Shown here: piece after piece, positions 1-11,885 of the stretch
How the letters are laid out: each line of letters begins with the position of its first letter
How positions within the stretch are numbered: position 1 is the first letter of the stretch
Assembly (NCBI RefSeq): GCF_009730915.1
Contig: NC_052489.1
Coordinates: forward strand, 26,715,916-26,779,915
Reading direction: 5' to 3'
From: Dioscorea cayenensis subsp. rotundata
Taxonomy: Eukaryota; Streptophyta; Magnoliopsida; Dioscoreales; Dioscoreaceae
DNA length: 64,000 nucleotides
Notes under the pieces: model-generated
Databases searched by the model: none
What the model was told of the DNA's origin: nothing
The model's input: the letters and a program-made list of their open reading frames with translations, nothing else
Made by a program: the position numbers and the translations under genes

Positions 1-1200
1 GGTTTTTCCAGTCGCCTTGCTATGATAGTCGATAACTGAGACCCGACGCCAATTGGACTTGGTTCATATCTAAGTTAGGCGATGCCTTATCACGAGGATG
101 GAGATTACGCCTAGTGAGCGCATTGATGAGAGTCTTCCCTTCTTCGCCATACGATACTGCTCTTCGACATTTGGAGGCCAATTTTATGAAAAGCCCGATG
201 TCGGACTTGGGAAGGCGTTGAGGGAGAGTCTCTGGTCTATATGCTTCCGCATTGCGTGGGCATCCACGGCTAAAGATTTCACGATACCCTCGAATGAATC
301 CGCAGCCACATCACCCGAGCTCATCACGTTGATTAATAAATCGGATATGCAGCATTGGTCGAATTATCTCGTTCGGAGGTGATCGTTGGGGTGAGATGTA
401 TTCAAACGTCGCGAGTCGTTCAATGCTTGGATCAAGGAAGCTCGCTCATTTCTAGGTGGCGAAAAATGGTCGACTTATAAGATCCGCGAATGTTGGTTTA
501 CACTTAACATTTTAGTGTTACCCTTTAAACATTCTCAATATTTGTTTAATTACACTTTTTCGACTTTTAAATATTAATCCTTTCGTTTAAATATTTACAA
601 TAATGTTTAACCATGTTTACGAATTATTTAACCATCATCGTCTTTTGTTTAACCTTATTTGCCGGGTTCAGAGTTGATGCGCATGTTATGTGAACGCCGT
701 GAACAAGCGAACAAACGGGAGACCTATTTATGCCCGCATACATTCAAGGTAGAGATCATTGTTGAGGACGACCGGGAAATCTTCGTGTTGGTCGCTGTGG
801 TCGATGATCGTTACGAGTGATCGACCAGATCAGACGAACTCGTGGATCTCGCCATCGAACTTGTTCATGTCGAGAGGTGGCAAGTTTATGGTATCCCTTG
901 CAAAACATGCTTGCTAGCAGCGAATAACGCGACAGCACACCAACGTACATCGATTTATTAGCGGGTACTTCACCGTCGATAATTACAAACCGGGCGACAA
1001 GGAAGCTATATTCCCCATACCCGACGATGGCGGTGTTCGTACCTGAAATCGTGAGAGCTTTGTTTCGGCGCATCCTGACGAGAAAGCGACTGGGCGGCTC
1101 TAGACGAAAAGAGGATCAGTCGCATGGCGTTTCGATGTCCGCTGAGTTACATTGCAGCCTGCCGCCATGGATCCCGGTCACAATCGACGTATCTTCTAAT
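1..1200 (+). pseudogene. Decayed MULE (Mutator-like) transposase, 5' end outside window
   Basis: Relic of a MuDR-type transposase, the nuclear enzyme that cuts and moves Mutator-like elements. Pieces appear in order but in shifting frames: ALRHLEANFMK (about 150-185), a helical stretch with RIAWASTAKDF (about 250-285), INKSDMQHWSNYL followed by RWGEMYSNVA and SFNAWIKEAR (about 330-450), LMRMLCERREQANK (about 675-715), a SWIM-type zinc-finger segment around RWQVYGIPCK (about 875-910), then YFTVDNY and IFPIPDD (about 965-1030), and a zinc-knuckle remnant GHNRR (about 1176-1190). This order matches the C-terminal half of plant MULE transposases. Several frameshifts and stops break it, so no functional protein is expected. 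A 20-bp-repeat array interrupts the homology at about 505-660. Family call rests on motif recognition, not a search. Confidence 0.82.
505..660. repeat. ~20-bp TTTAAAC/GTTTAA minisatellite, block A
   Basis: AT-rich array in which GTTTAA recurs roughly every 20 bases, mainly in the GTTTAA sense on the + strand. It lies between transposase codons for an IR(E) stretch upstream and LMRML downstream, so it is either an intron or an insertion within the transposase gene. Confidence 0.65.
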
Positions 1201-1277
1201 GAAAGCTCGTCACGACTAGGCATTGTTAATAAGCCGATGACGATGTGGAAACATTGTGTATTGATGGGCAACTTTCC

Positions 1278-1480
1278 ATATTTAAACTCTTACTTACTCT
1301 TTACAACGAATTGAATGTATTTAAACAGAGACATTGTTATTTTAAACGGATATACTGTAATTTGAAATATTTCAACTGATGTTTAAACGATATATGGTAT
1401 ATTTAAACAACGAAAATGTAAAATGTACACAACTACAACGTAAATTAAACAATGAAATGAAATCGAATGAAATTTAACCT
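1278..1480. repeat. ~20-bp TTTAAAC minisatellite, block B
   Basis: TTTAAAC or near variants recur about every 20-21 bases just downstream of the transposase relic, in the opposite sense to block A. It lies in the tail-to-tail space between the + and - strand relics. Confidence 0.65.
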
Positions 1481-2389
1481 CGCCTTACAATTGAAAAACA
1501 AACAAAATTTACATTGAGATATATAAGTCATGTTCTTCGAACACGAAAAACAACGAATTGAATTTGTCCGATTTACATTCGAAAACAAAATCGATATCGG
1601 ATATACGAGGACATGTTATTCAAAAACAAAAATTAACCCGCCGTGACGATCCCCTTTGTCATGGACGCCGACTGCCCTCCCCTCCTTAAGTATGCGGGTA
1701 ACATACCTTAATCTGAGGTAAGGAACGTCTGTCTGCTGAAGTCGTGAACTTCTCACCCCAAAGTAATCTGCCGATAAACCGCATGACGCTAGGCCAAGAA
1801 TCGACGCTTCCTTGTTTTCGCATGGGGTTTCTATGTCGCGTGCACGAGTGAGTACTAGTTGTCACGACTGGCTGAACTCCATATCGCACACAAATGTCGA
1901 ATAGATTCCACTGCCGAGATATGCAAGTCGAGATTAGAATACCGATTTAAATACCAAGCAGTATATTAATCGGACATAATTAAAGAACTTACTATGTCCA
2001 ACGCGTCCTTATCGTACCCGGACACTGAAGAATAATGCATGTATTCTTGTTTATCATCGTCCGAGACGACGATATGGAAGTGGCCATTCATGATTATCTG
2101 GAGGACGACAATTTGAACTTATGCGCATTTGCACACGAAAGCATCCCCGATCATAGCCATAATGTGTCGCATGCGCCGTCCCCGCTTTGACATAAACAAA
2201 GTATGGCCTGGTGATGGAGGCGCTTCTTGTAGAGGATATGGCTCTTTGCAACGACTTTTGTATTATGCATACGAAAGCGTCCCATCACATCATCGCGACC
2301 ATCTCCTTCCCCTCATGCAGTAGTATAATTTGTCAGCGTGGTGAGTGTCGACAGTCGTATTCTTCCACACGATCATTGCCGAGGTTAAA
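1481..2389. other. MULE interior, unclear coding relics
   Basis: GC-mixed sequence with no intact reading frame. On the minus strand at about 2090-2190 a stretch reads GYDRG followed in a shifted frame by AFVCKCA, and a similar FVC-type string recurs near 2280. This faintly recalls the catalytic-Cys region of Ulp1-like proteases carried by some plant MULEs, but it is too weak for a family call. Confidence 0.25.
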
Positions 2390-2580
2390 CGATAATAGTA
2401 TATAATAAGACCATATCAGTAAATATTTAAACGATATTATCAATTGTTACATGATATTATATATAATTAAACGTTAAGTAGACAAATTAAATGATAACAT
2501 AAAGGTATTAAACACTATTAGGGTAATAGTTAAACACTATAATAAAACCTTTAAACAATATCATAAAAACTTTACACCTT
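2390..2580. repeat. ~20-bp TTTAAAC minisatellite, block C
   Basis: The clearest array of the series: about nine successive ~20-base units, most carrying TTTAAAC, ATTAAAC or GTTAAAC followed by a TAT-rich half. Confidence 0.7.
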
Positions 2581-2794
2581 ACCCGTCCACGTAGGCAGTC
2601 TGAGGAAGATCCTCATCAACTCCCCGTCAGATTTGTTAAGACGACTCGAGCCAACCCATTTCTTCTTCTTCGAATAAAAGCTTTCCGAGTCGTCCCGTCC
2701 ACTTTTGATCTGCCTTGATCATCTCTCTCTGCCGCTTTCGGTCGGGGTCTCGCAGAGATCTTCCTTCGATGCGGGGACGATGGCTGACGAGATC

Positions 2795-2950
2795 AACTGC
2801 ATAACATCCTTACATGGTTGTTCTTGTTGTGGGATTGTGTCCGCTCGATGCTGGGACGACTGGCGACAGATCAACCCGCAGTACACATCCTTACATGGTT
2901 CTTGTTGTGGTGGGATTGTGTCTCCCGGCTGCAGGTCATTTGTCGGCCAC
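2795..2950 (+). repeat. ~80-bp imperfect direct duplication
   Basis: ACATCCTTACATGGTT followed by TTGTTGTG...GGGATTGTGTC occurs at about 2806 and again at about 2888. A weaker third copy lies near 3030-3060. It sits in GC-rich interior DNA of the decayed element. Confidence 0.6.
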
Positions 2951-3059
2951 TGCCACCGGCCACTGCAAGAACGGATTCGACGATCTTCTCAACCGTGCCA
3001 CGACAACAAAGATCATTGGGAGACACACCCTTAACTTGTTCTTGATCTTCGTGGATCGT

Positions 3060-3799
3060 GTCCATCTTTGATGCCGCATCTCTGCAGCTGGCTCCACCGG
3101 GTCGAGGATTTCATCGAGAAGAGAGTCAACGACCTTTCCTCAACAAATGCGGAACGGCCACATCATCTACGATGTCCCTTCCTCAACAATAGATCGACCG
3201 CCGATGGTGTTGCTATTGTTTCATTGTCACCGCGCTGGAGACGAGGCAGATTGTTCTCTCTCTTTTCGCAAGTCTCTTCGAATGTGGCCGCTTTGGAACG
3301 ACCTTCCCGATGATGCTCGCTGCCAGCAAACCCGACTCGTCAGTCCGTGCTTCGTCTTTCGAGGGATGGCAGCACTGGGCCGGAACGTCCCTTCCGCAGC
3401 CTCAACACGAGCAACAAGCCGAGGAAACTTTCGTCATCAATATCCGCATGCTCAAGATAAGAGCTTGCGTGACATCTTTCGCCTAATGTCACCGGTGGGG
3501 TTGCCAAGGCCGAGGGGTCGCCGCTGGTCGTGGGCCGCCACAATCGGGGACCGCCCTTGCTCGTGATAGGGGGTTGTTAGCACCGGCGGTAGGGGAGGGC
3601 TTTCACCTGGCCGAGGAACGCGCGGCGCGGTGGGGCTCGGAAGTAGGAGAACGAGGCCCAGCCAGCACGATAGAAGCCGCCCTCTCATCCCGCCTCGACC
3701 AAGTGGTTCCGAGCAACGGCATCCATCCGTCGGTTGGCCGTCTCAATAAATATTTCTTCTTCAAAGATTCACTGAACCAAATTTCAGAAACTCAACATA
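3060..3799. other. GC-rich MULE interior, no identifiable gene
   Basis: Open frames exist on both strands, the longest 139 codons, but none shows a domain I recognise. Composition is more GC-rich than the flanking arrays, as expected of decayed coding DNA. Confidence 0.3.
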
Positions 3800-4010
3800 T
3801 GTAAACCAAACAATTTCAAATAAATCATTCATTTTAAACTATAAAAACTATATTTAAAAAGAGTGTTTATATATTTAAACGTTATAGAATATAATTAAAC
3901 GGAGAACAAAATATTTAAACAAGTAATAATCAATTTTTAAACTAGAATACTAAAGTTAACGCTAAATAAAATGTTTAAACATTAAAGACTTATGTTAAAC
4001 ATCATTCCAT
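3800..4010. repeat. ~20-bp TTTAAAC minisatellite, block D
   Basis: Same ~20-base periodic TTTAAAC array as blocks B and C, with about seven recognisable units. Confidence 0.65.
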
Positions 4011-4025
4011 GATTTATTACCTCTT

Positions 4026-4800
4026 TTCCATCGAGCGACGACAAACTCGTTTCTACCGTCGCTGCTTCCTGCAAGTACTTTCACCGTAGCACAAAGATCC
4101 TCGGGATCTGCACGAAACGGACTTTCTTCCCCGCTCCGGTCACCAGAAACCGTACATTAAGCCGACTCGAGCAACCCTTTAACGCACTCATGTGTTGGTC
4201 TTCTTCCAAGCGCATCTATCTCGCACTCGCAAGCACTGGCTAGGGAATATCCTCCATAAGCCACTTCAGTGCCGCTCGCGCCTACGTCAGATCGCTCGCC
4301 CACGGCCGGTAGATCATCGACGTAATCAACGATCCAGCTCGAACCGAGCACGATGTATTTTGGGAAGAGGATCGTCCCTACGAGGTACACCATCGAGTTT
4401 GACAAAATTATCTTCTTCTCCCTCCGTCGAACAAGTTGCACCGAGTGCTCTTGATGGAGTCTCCGTCTCTCGTAGGTCTTTGATAGATACCGCCTTCGAC
4501 CGACCGGGTTTTCTTCTTCTGAAGACCACCAGCGCCGCCATCGCAACGCGACTCAAGAACGAGGGCCACATCTCGAGGTCTCGAAAACTCAGCAGCTTTT
4601 CCCCGATCCCCGAATTTATTGAGCGACCATCGTATCTTTGCAAAAAGAGAATCAAGAAGGGCCCTCTCGTATATAGCTTCCACCAAATAACGCCGCAAAC
4701 GGTGTCCTTCGAATAATCTCCCCAGTGTCGAGGGTGTCATGTTATCTTTCAATTCACCTAAGGTCTCCACAACCGGCGCAAATAGCATCGCCCATTAACT
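4026..4800 (-). pseudogene. Minus-strand transposon protein relic, plant-mobile-domain-like
   Basis: Read from 4788 downward, the minus strand gives a segment with TLGRLFEGHRLRRYLVEAIY, then EFSRPRDVALVL, and in a second overlapping frame YLVGTILFPKYIV followed by VDDLPAVGERSDVG. The helix, then a short beta-rich stretch with DVAL(V/I)LGL, then a hydrophobic LGTxLFP motif and a Y/DDL repeat, resembles plant mobile domain or DUF1985-type proteins carried by MULEs and other plant transposons. Two or more frames must be joined, so it is broken. It faces the transposase relic, giving a convergent gene pair as in MuDR. Family assignment is tentative. Confidence 0.5.
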
Positions 4801-4869
4801 AGGTTGACCGCCATAATCACAAGCCTCGTGATAATAACAACACATTCAACACGCAGAGATTGACAAAAA

Positions 4870-5050
4870 GTTTAAGCTGAAATATAAGGTTATAAACTAG
4901 AACTCTCGCTTATTAAATGAGATATAACATGTTAAACAGAGACCCATTTTTAAACGAGACGAGAATACTTTAAACAGAGACAACAAATTTTAAACTCGTA
5001 ACATCTCATTTCTTAAACGTCAACCCTCATTTTGTAAACCTAACCATATC
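4870..5050. repeat. ~20-bp TTTAAAC minisatellite, block E
   Basis: Fifth array of the same type, with TTAAAC roughly every 20 bases. It lies just beyond the N-terminal end of the minus-strand relic. Confidence 0.6.
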
Positions 5051-5751
5051 AAACGAAAGGGGAAATGTACATTATAAATATTACACAAATCATAACAATC
5101 GAAAAACTATTTCGATAGCAGTATACATACTGAAAACGCAAAAACAAAAACAAAACCCCACCGAGAAATCTCCTCACAGACTAACAAAACCCCGAAACGA
5201 GAAATCCCTCGCAGACTTCAATATCTTCCAACAAAAAACAGAGCACAAAAACAAAAACCGAAAAATCTTTCTTTCAGAATGTATCAGCTAACATAAAACC
5301 ATACTCAATACCTTAGATCAGAACCCACGAAAATGCCAACTAGCTAGCAGGGGGACTTCTCCTTCGAGATACCGGTGAAAGGGAAAAGTCGATGAAATGC
5401 CAATTACAGAGGCTCACCGCAGAGACAACTCGGAGATGCCCTGAAACTGGAAAAGTCGAAGACGCGAGTCTGAGAAAAAAAAGTAAACGGCTCCAATAAA
5501 TTGCCTCTCGGGATTACCCCTACGGAAAACCGCCCACTTCCTCTCAAATCGCCGAGATGGTCAGCAGCCCACGACTCCCCCATGCAAGGGCATTTTCGTC
5601 CCAAAAATTTGAAACTCACTCCGCTCACATCCGTTACATGTAGCTGCATCAAAAAACATGTAGCTTTTAAAAAGGAGGATTTTCGTGATCAGAAAAACTA
5701 ACGGGTGTTTTTGGCAATTTTACAAACTTAAAGGGTTTTTTAGCACTTCCA
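5051..5751. other. Probable right end of the decayed element
   Basis: A-rich DNA with a local repeat of GAGAAATC-type words near 5162-5215, then GC-mixed sequence. The stretch at about 5698-5745 reads like a transposon terminus next to a gene promoter, but I could not pair it with a left terminus, which would lie outside the window. Confidence 0.3.
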
Positions 5752-5752
5752 C

Positions 5753-5785
<33 letters not shown>
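5753..5785. repeat. (TAA)n microsatellite
   Basis: Eleven uninterrupted trinucleotide units, about 130 bases upstream of the SYP5 leader. Confidence 0.95.
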
Positions 5786-5787
<2 letters not shown>

Positions 5788-5899
5788 TAGTAATAAAAAA
5801 TGGTGAAAAAAAAGCAAATGACAAGAAATTACTTCCATTAATAAACAATATTTTTAGGGGGTGTTATGTAAAACGATAAACGAAAGGACAAAGAAAAGG

Positions 5900-8614
5900 T
5901 TTCAGCGGTTTGCTTCGGAGAAGGGAGAGAAAAGCTCAAGAAGAGCAGGATCACCGTCGACGGAGCGAGATCGAGAGAGGGACTCCAAAAGTCGCCATTC
6001 GTTCATCCCAATTCGAAAGGTTTGCACTTTTTCTTTATGGAATTAGGGTTTCGATTGAATGATCAATGTTCGAGAATCTGCAGATTTGTGTTGGTTTTCC
6101 GGTGAAAATCTTGTAATATTTTAAGAATTTTGTTTTGATTTGTTTGTGGTTTTTTGCGTTTGAGATGATTTTTCTTGTAGTTTTTATGGAATTACTTGTT
6201 TTGTATAAGCATCCTTGAATTCAATTGAGTAGCTAGAGATCAGCTGGTATTTGGTTTAAGAACATGTTGTATGAGTTTAGGGGTTTGCTAATGGCACCAG
6301 TGAACAAGGGTTCCTGAGACATTCATCAATGCTTGGGTATTGAGAAAACTGAGGGTGTGGTTATTACAAATTTAAAGCTTGGAAATGAAATGTAATGGGT
6401 TATTTTCCAAGTATTTATTGTTTTCTGGATTTCAGGTTATCTTTTGATGTTTACTGGTGATTGAAAAGATTCCTTTACCTCATGGTAGGGATGATAAATT
6501 CTTTATCATTTTTGCAGCCATGGCGTTCGCAATGGACTCATGGATGAAAGAATTCAATGAGGCTTCCAAGTTGGCTGATGATATTAGTACCATGATCTCT
6601 GAGAGGAAATCTTTGCTGCCGTCTGGGCCTGAAACTCAACGTCATACATCTGCTATTCGGAGGAAGTTAACGATACTTGGGACTCGACTAGATACATTGG
6701 ATTCCTTTTATCGGATCTTCCTACTAAGCGAGCAATGTATGTGTCTAATCCATAGGATACAGAAGAAATCTGTTTGAATTTGAGAGAATATATATATACA
6801 CTGTTATGAACTATAGGTTATGGTGGATGGTTGCTTTTTTGGTATTAGTGTCACCCACATTTAATTATCAAAATGCAGAACAGAAAGGGAGGTGCACAAG
6901 CGTGAAGACCTACTTTCAAATTTGAAGTCTAAAACTAAGCAGATGGCGTCCACATTGAATATGTCAAACTTTGTTGACAGGTACTGTATTCTCCCATCAA
7001 TCTATTTTGCTTTCTAAATAATTTGTTACTGTCATTTTGCTGTGATCAAAACCTAGTGTGTGGACAATATTTTTGGGAATTTTTTTCATGAATAGATTCT
7101 AGCTGGTTTAGAGTTAATAAAATGTCATGGTGACATTATTGGTGGTGGTGATTGTTTATGAATGCAGGGAAGACTTGCTTGGACCAAGTAACAGGTCAGT
7201 TGAAGAGATAAACAGGATAGCGGATTGATAACACTGGTATTGTAGGCTTGCAACGCCAAATTATGAAAGGTATTTATGTGGTTTTCTTGCTGATCAGTTT
7301 TTAATGACTGAGTTGATATCTGATGCTAATCATCTGTGGCTTGGGTTGTGTAGAGCAAGATGAGGGACTTGAGGAGCTGGGGAGACTGTTTTAAGTACAA
7401 AACACATTGCATTGGCAGTTAATGAAGAGTTGAATTTGCACACAAGGCTCATTGTATGTTCTGTTGAAATGGACTTTATCATTCAGTGCATAAATTTCTT
7501 ACTTGTTGTGGATCACAGCAGCACCCATTATTTTAACTGGTTTGCCCCAATGCAGGAGACCTTGGACCAACAGGTGGACGTGACAGACTCACGGCTTCAG
7601 GTAGCATTTTTTCCTTTTCACTTCATTATCTATAATTTAGTGGTTGCTATCTGCTGATGATATTGGTTTATGTGTATGGTCTTGACTTACTAAAATTAAG
7701 CACAAATATTTATTTAGTTTTTACCAGCGTTGTAACTGTATCATCTATTCATCTATTATTTAGATTGACACCTCTCAAATGACGCTAGTCTTTGTAGTTA
7801 AGGAAATGTAAACAAAGGCATTGATCAACTGATATTATTGTGCATTTTGTGGAAATTTGAAAACTTTTGTTTTGTAAGAACTAAGCAGCACCAAGGGAGA
7901 AAAAGCAAATGCTATTCTTATGAAGTTTTGAACAACCAAACTTATTATTGATTGGCTTCTTTTGGAAATAAGGCTTCCATTATACTAGAAAGAAGTTTTT
8001 CTGATTTAGCAAGCTTGGAGACACATTTCCCATGGGGAGGGTTCTAGTCTTGCATAGTTTCATGTAAATATAAAACTCTGGTTAAATAATTAGCAGAACC
8101 ATGTCAAACCATGCCAAATAGAACTCTGTATTTTCTGGCTAACAAATTGCAAACTGTTTTTTCTTTTCAAAGCAAAATGTCTGTTTAGTATCCAAGCCAG
8201 TGATTGAATGCCCTTGGAAAAAGAAATTAGGTAGTTAGAGAGGAAACAATATCAGCACAATGGATAAGAAATCTCCATCCGGTTCTACATAAGAAACCTC
8301 CTCCTGAAGTCCATAAGCTGCACCTATGCTTGACAATGGTGGCATGATGGATAGGATCATATCTAATTCTTAAGCAACTTTGTGTCCTCTGTTCTCATAC
8401 ATGTCAGCTACTTTGTTTTGATTGATGTTCTTCCCATGATAAATTCATATTGACAATCTTGATTTGATCATGCTGCAGCGGGTGCAAAAGAGACTTGCAA
8501 TTCTCAACAGGCGCACAAACCGGCTGTTGCTCTTGTATGCGTCTGCTCTATTCCGTTGTTGCCATAGTGATTCTGATCATCATCGCCCTCGGCTCTCATG
8601 AAATACTTGTATAA
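5900..8614 (+). pseudogene. SYP51/SYP52-type Qc-SNARE gene with multiple frameshifts
   Basis: SYP5 proteins are plant Qc-SNAREs of the trans-Golgi/prevacuolar/vacuolar route: N-terminal helical domain, SNARE helix, C-terminal anchor. ATG 6520 follows an intron in the 5' leader. Exons: 6520-6736, 6879-6980, 7168-7269, 7354-7453, 7556-7600, 8479-8614, all with GT-AG borders. Recognisable parts are MDSWMKEFNEASKLADD, QMASTLNMSNF, NTGIVGLQRQIMK, EQDEGLE, HIALAVNEELNLHTRLI, VDVTDSRLQ, RVQKRLAILN and a cysteine-rich GCSCM before a hydrophobic tail. The frame breaks at about 6705 (one base missing), 7225, 7381, 8516 and 8590, each inside conserved sequence. Splice sites and intron phases are intact, which points to an unprocessed gene that has decayed fairly recently. 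Unresolved assembly error is the alternative, but neighbouring genes show none. Confidence 0.8.
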
Positions 8615-8924
8615 AAATTAATAAACACAAACTCACTGTGCACTGTATTCTCATCTGGTGTGGAAAAACTAGTTGTGTAGTATTCCTTGTGAATCTGCTT
8701 GTGTTCAGTGTGTACTTCCCCTGTTTTCATCTGGACAGACATGTAAAAAACTACTAGACTTCCTCACAGCAATGCATTGTTCATGTTTTTGCAAGTTCAT
8801 AGACTTTAAGCAAATTCTTGAAATTTCAAATGAAATATCAACCTAGAAAAATAAAAATAATAATATTATTTTATTATTTTTTAAGCAAAACCCAACTCAC
8901 TGAATGTGATGGCCTTGTAAGCCC

Positions 8925-9924
8925 NNNNNNNNNNNNNNNNNNNNNNNNNNNNNNNNNNNNNNNNNNNNNNNNNNNNNNNNNNNNNNNNNNNNNNNNNNNN
9001 NNNNNNNNNNNNNNNNNNNNNNNNNNNNNNNNNNNNNNNNNNNNNNNNNNNNNNNNNNNNNNNNNNNNNNNNNNNNNNNNNNNNNNNNNNNNNNNNNNNN
9101 NNNNNNNNNNNNNNNNNNNNNNNNNNNNNNNNNNNNNNNNNNNNNNNNNNNNNNNNNNNNNNNNNNNNNNNNNNNNNNNNNNNNNNNNNNNNNNNNNNNN
9201 NNNNNNNNNNNNNNNNNNNNNNNNNNNNNNNNNNNNNNNNNNNNNNNNNNNNNNNNNNNNNNNNNNNNNNNNNNNNNNNNNNNNNNNNNNNNNNNNNNNN
9301 NNNNNNNNNNNNNNNNNNNNNNNNNNNNNNNNNNNNNNNNNNNNNNNNNNNNNNNNNNNNNNNNNNNNNNNNNNNNNNNNNNNNNNNNNNNNNNNNNNNN
9401 NNNNNNNNNNNNNNNNNNNNNNNNNNNNNNNNNNNNNNNNNNNNNNNNNNNNNNNNNNNNNNNNNNNNNNNNNNNNNNNNNNNNNNNNNNNNNNNNNNNN
9501 NNNNNNNNNNNNNNNNNNNNNNNNNNNNNNNNNNNNNNNNNNNNNNNNNNNNNNNNNNNNNNNNNNNNNNNNNNNNNNNNNNNNNNNNNNNNNNNNNNNN
9601 NNNNNNNNNNNNNNNNNNNNNNNNNNNNNNNNNNNNNNNNNNNNNNNNNNNNNNNNNNNNNNNNNNNNNNNNNNNNNNNNNNNNNNNNNNNNNNNNNNNN
9701 NNNNNNNNNNNNNNNNNNNNNNNNNNNNNNNNNNNNNNNNNNNNNNNNNNNNNNNNNNNNNNNNNNNNNNNNNNNNNNNNNNNNNNNNNNNNNNNNNNNN
9801 NNNNNNNNNNNNNNNNNNNNNNNNNNNNNNNNNNNNNNNNNNNNNNNNNNNNNNNNNNNNNNNNNNNNNNNNNNNNNNNNNNNNNNNNNNNNNNNNNNNN
9901 NNNNNNNNNNNNNNNNNNNNNNNN
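8925..9924. other. Assembly gap (1000 N)
   Basis: Exactly 1000 N. Open frames running through it are artefacts. Confidence 1.
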
Positions 9925-10774
9925 TGACTTAAACTATATCAGTGCTCTTTTCTTTCCAATCTTACTTTAATCGGACGACTCATTGAAGTATTGATCACAA
10001 ATCAAAAATTTAAATTTTTATATTTCGGGAGTAATCATGGTTCATGATCTCTATTAGCTGGCAAGTCCCCTCAATATTAATTACTCCCTGCATAACGCCG
10101 CTTTGAACCTCCGACAAGAACAAGTGTGAATGAGTAAGTAACTCGAGTAAACATGATAATATATATTTAATTTCAAAGATGTATGCGAATACATGATCAT
10201 GCATGCTAATACAAAAAGAAGAGAGTCTATTCTCTAAGAGAGCTTAACAAGAGATTAGAAAGAGCTATTTCTATCCCGCTCTTCAAAATTTATTTTTAGT
10301 CCCTGGCCTTAGCTCCTATAATCGAAGTGCTGTCAAGATCCTTTTAACTTTCATGGATGTAGCCTCCCTCAATCTTTTTTATGCGGCTCAGTGTCTCGAA
10401 ACATAGCTTACCTCAAGTCGCAGCTCACTCTACATTTACGAGTTAGCCTATTTGGCCACTTTTGCTTCTTTTTATCGTCAAGACCTTGGCTCTTTACGCT
10501 AGTAAAATCTCCACTCCTTGACTTGTGAAACCCTCAAGTCTTTGGCTTTTAGTACCTTAAAACTCCGTAGTCAGATTTGTCGCTTTACATGACGGATTTA
10601 GGGCTCAGCTCTTCAACGCTGAGCCTCGACCATTTGATTTTTTTCTTTTTTAAAGTCGTGACCTTTTAATACATGGCTAGGTCGTTAACTCGATAATTTT
10701 GACTTGATTTTAAAAATGATCCTCAAACTCTTTTTTTGAAAAGAGATCTTATAATGGGCTTAAAAAATCTTTGC
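9925..10774. other. Unassigned repeat-like DNA
   Basis: Moderately AT-rich, with no convincing coding sequence. It leads directly into the tandem arrays below and is probably non-coding transposon DNA. Confidence 0.3.
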
Positions 10775-11125
10775 CAACTCAACTTTTTCAATGAATGTCG
10801 ACGAAGCTTTTTATCATCATTTTTCTCTCTGTGAAATTTTCATTTTTTACTCTTCCTTTCATTTCAAGAAAAGATTTTCATCATTTTTTATTACACCTCT
10901 TTTCACTCCAACGGGTGTCAAAAGACCTCCAAGTGAGTTTCAAGAAAATCTTTGTCAACTCTTCTCTTTTTTTTTATGAGTGTTGACGAGAGATATTTTT
11001 TTGTGAACTTTTCATTCATTTCTTTGTTTATCACTTCAAGGAAATTTTTTTATTCTTCTTTTCATTTCACTTTTTTACTCCAATGAGTGTCAAAAGACCT
11101 CAAAGTGAGCTTGAAGAAATGGTTT
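10775..11125 (+). repeat. ~180-bp tandem duplication
   Basis: Two adjacent units share the order CAACTC...ATGA(A/G)TGT(C/T)GACGA, a T/C-rich middle with CATTTCA, then ACTCCAA, GTGTCAAAAGACCTC and AAGTGAG at their ends, at about 10775-10950 and 10955-11125. Confidence 0.75.
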
Positions 11126-11129
11126 GACT

Positions 11130-11885
11130 TTTTTTATGAAAAATTTATCTTTACCCCAAAAGTGTCAAAATTTCAAGGTGGAATTAGAGAAAATTATGAA
11201 AAATTTCTCGTTACCCCTAGAAAGTCGAGACTTCAAGGTGGAATGAGAGAAATTTCATGAAAAATTTCTCATTACCCCTAGGAAGTCAAGACTTCAAGGT
11301 GGAATGAGAGAAATCATGAAAAATTTCTCGTTACCCATAGGAAGTCAAGACTTCAAGGTGGAATGAGAGAAATTTCATGGAAAAATTTCAGTTACTCCCA
11401 AGAAAGCCAAGGCTCAGGTGGAATGAGAGAAATCATGAAAAAAATTTCTCGTTACCCCTAGGGAAGTCAAGACTTCGACGTGGAATGATAGAAATTTCAT
11501 GGAAAATTTCTCGTTATCCCAAGAAAGCCAAGGCTTCAAGGTGGAATGAGAGAAATCATGAAAAATTTCTCGTACTCCCAAGAAAAGTCAAGCTTCAGGT
11601 GGAATGAGAGAAATTTCATAGAAATTCTCATACCCCAAGAAAAGCCAAGCTTCGAGGTGGAATGAGAGAAATTTCATAGAAATTCCGTTACCCCAAGAAA
11701 AGTCGAAGCTTCGAGGTGGAATGAGAGAGAAAAGCCGAAGCTCAGGTGGAATGAGAGAAATTTTATAGAAATTCTCATTCTCAGAAAAGCCAAAAGCTCA
11801 TGGTGGAATGAGAGAAATTTCATAGAAATTCTCGTTACTCCCAAAAAGCCAAAGCACTGGTGGAATGAGAGAAATTTCATAGGGA
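11130..11885 (+). repeat. Minisatellite, ~57-60 bp unit, about 13 copies
   Basis: Each unit carries GGTGGAATGAGAGAAAT, then a CATGAAAAATTTCTC-type run, GTTACCCC and (A/G)AAAGxCxAxxCTTC. Copies at the left are longer, and those at the right are shorter and more degenerate. Frames on both strands that read through it are artefacts of the period. Confidence 0.92.

Noticed and set aside
8818-9927. 369-codon open frame on the + strand
   Set aside because: Almost all of it is the N gap.
11377-11880. Repetitive open frames through the 57-bp array
   Set aside because: The peptide repeat follows from the DNA period; array units vary in length and break the frame.
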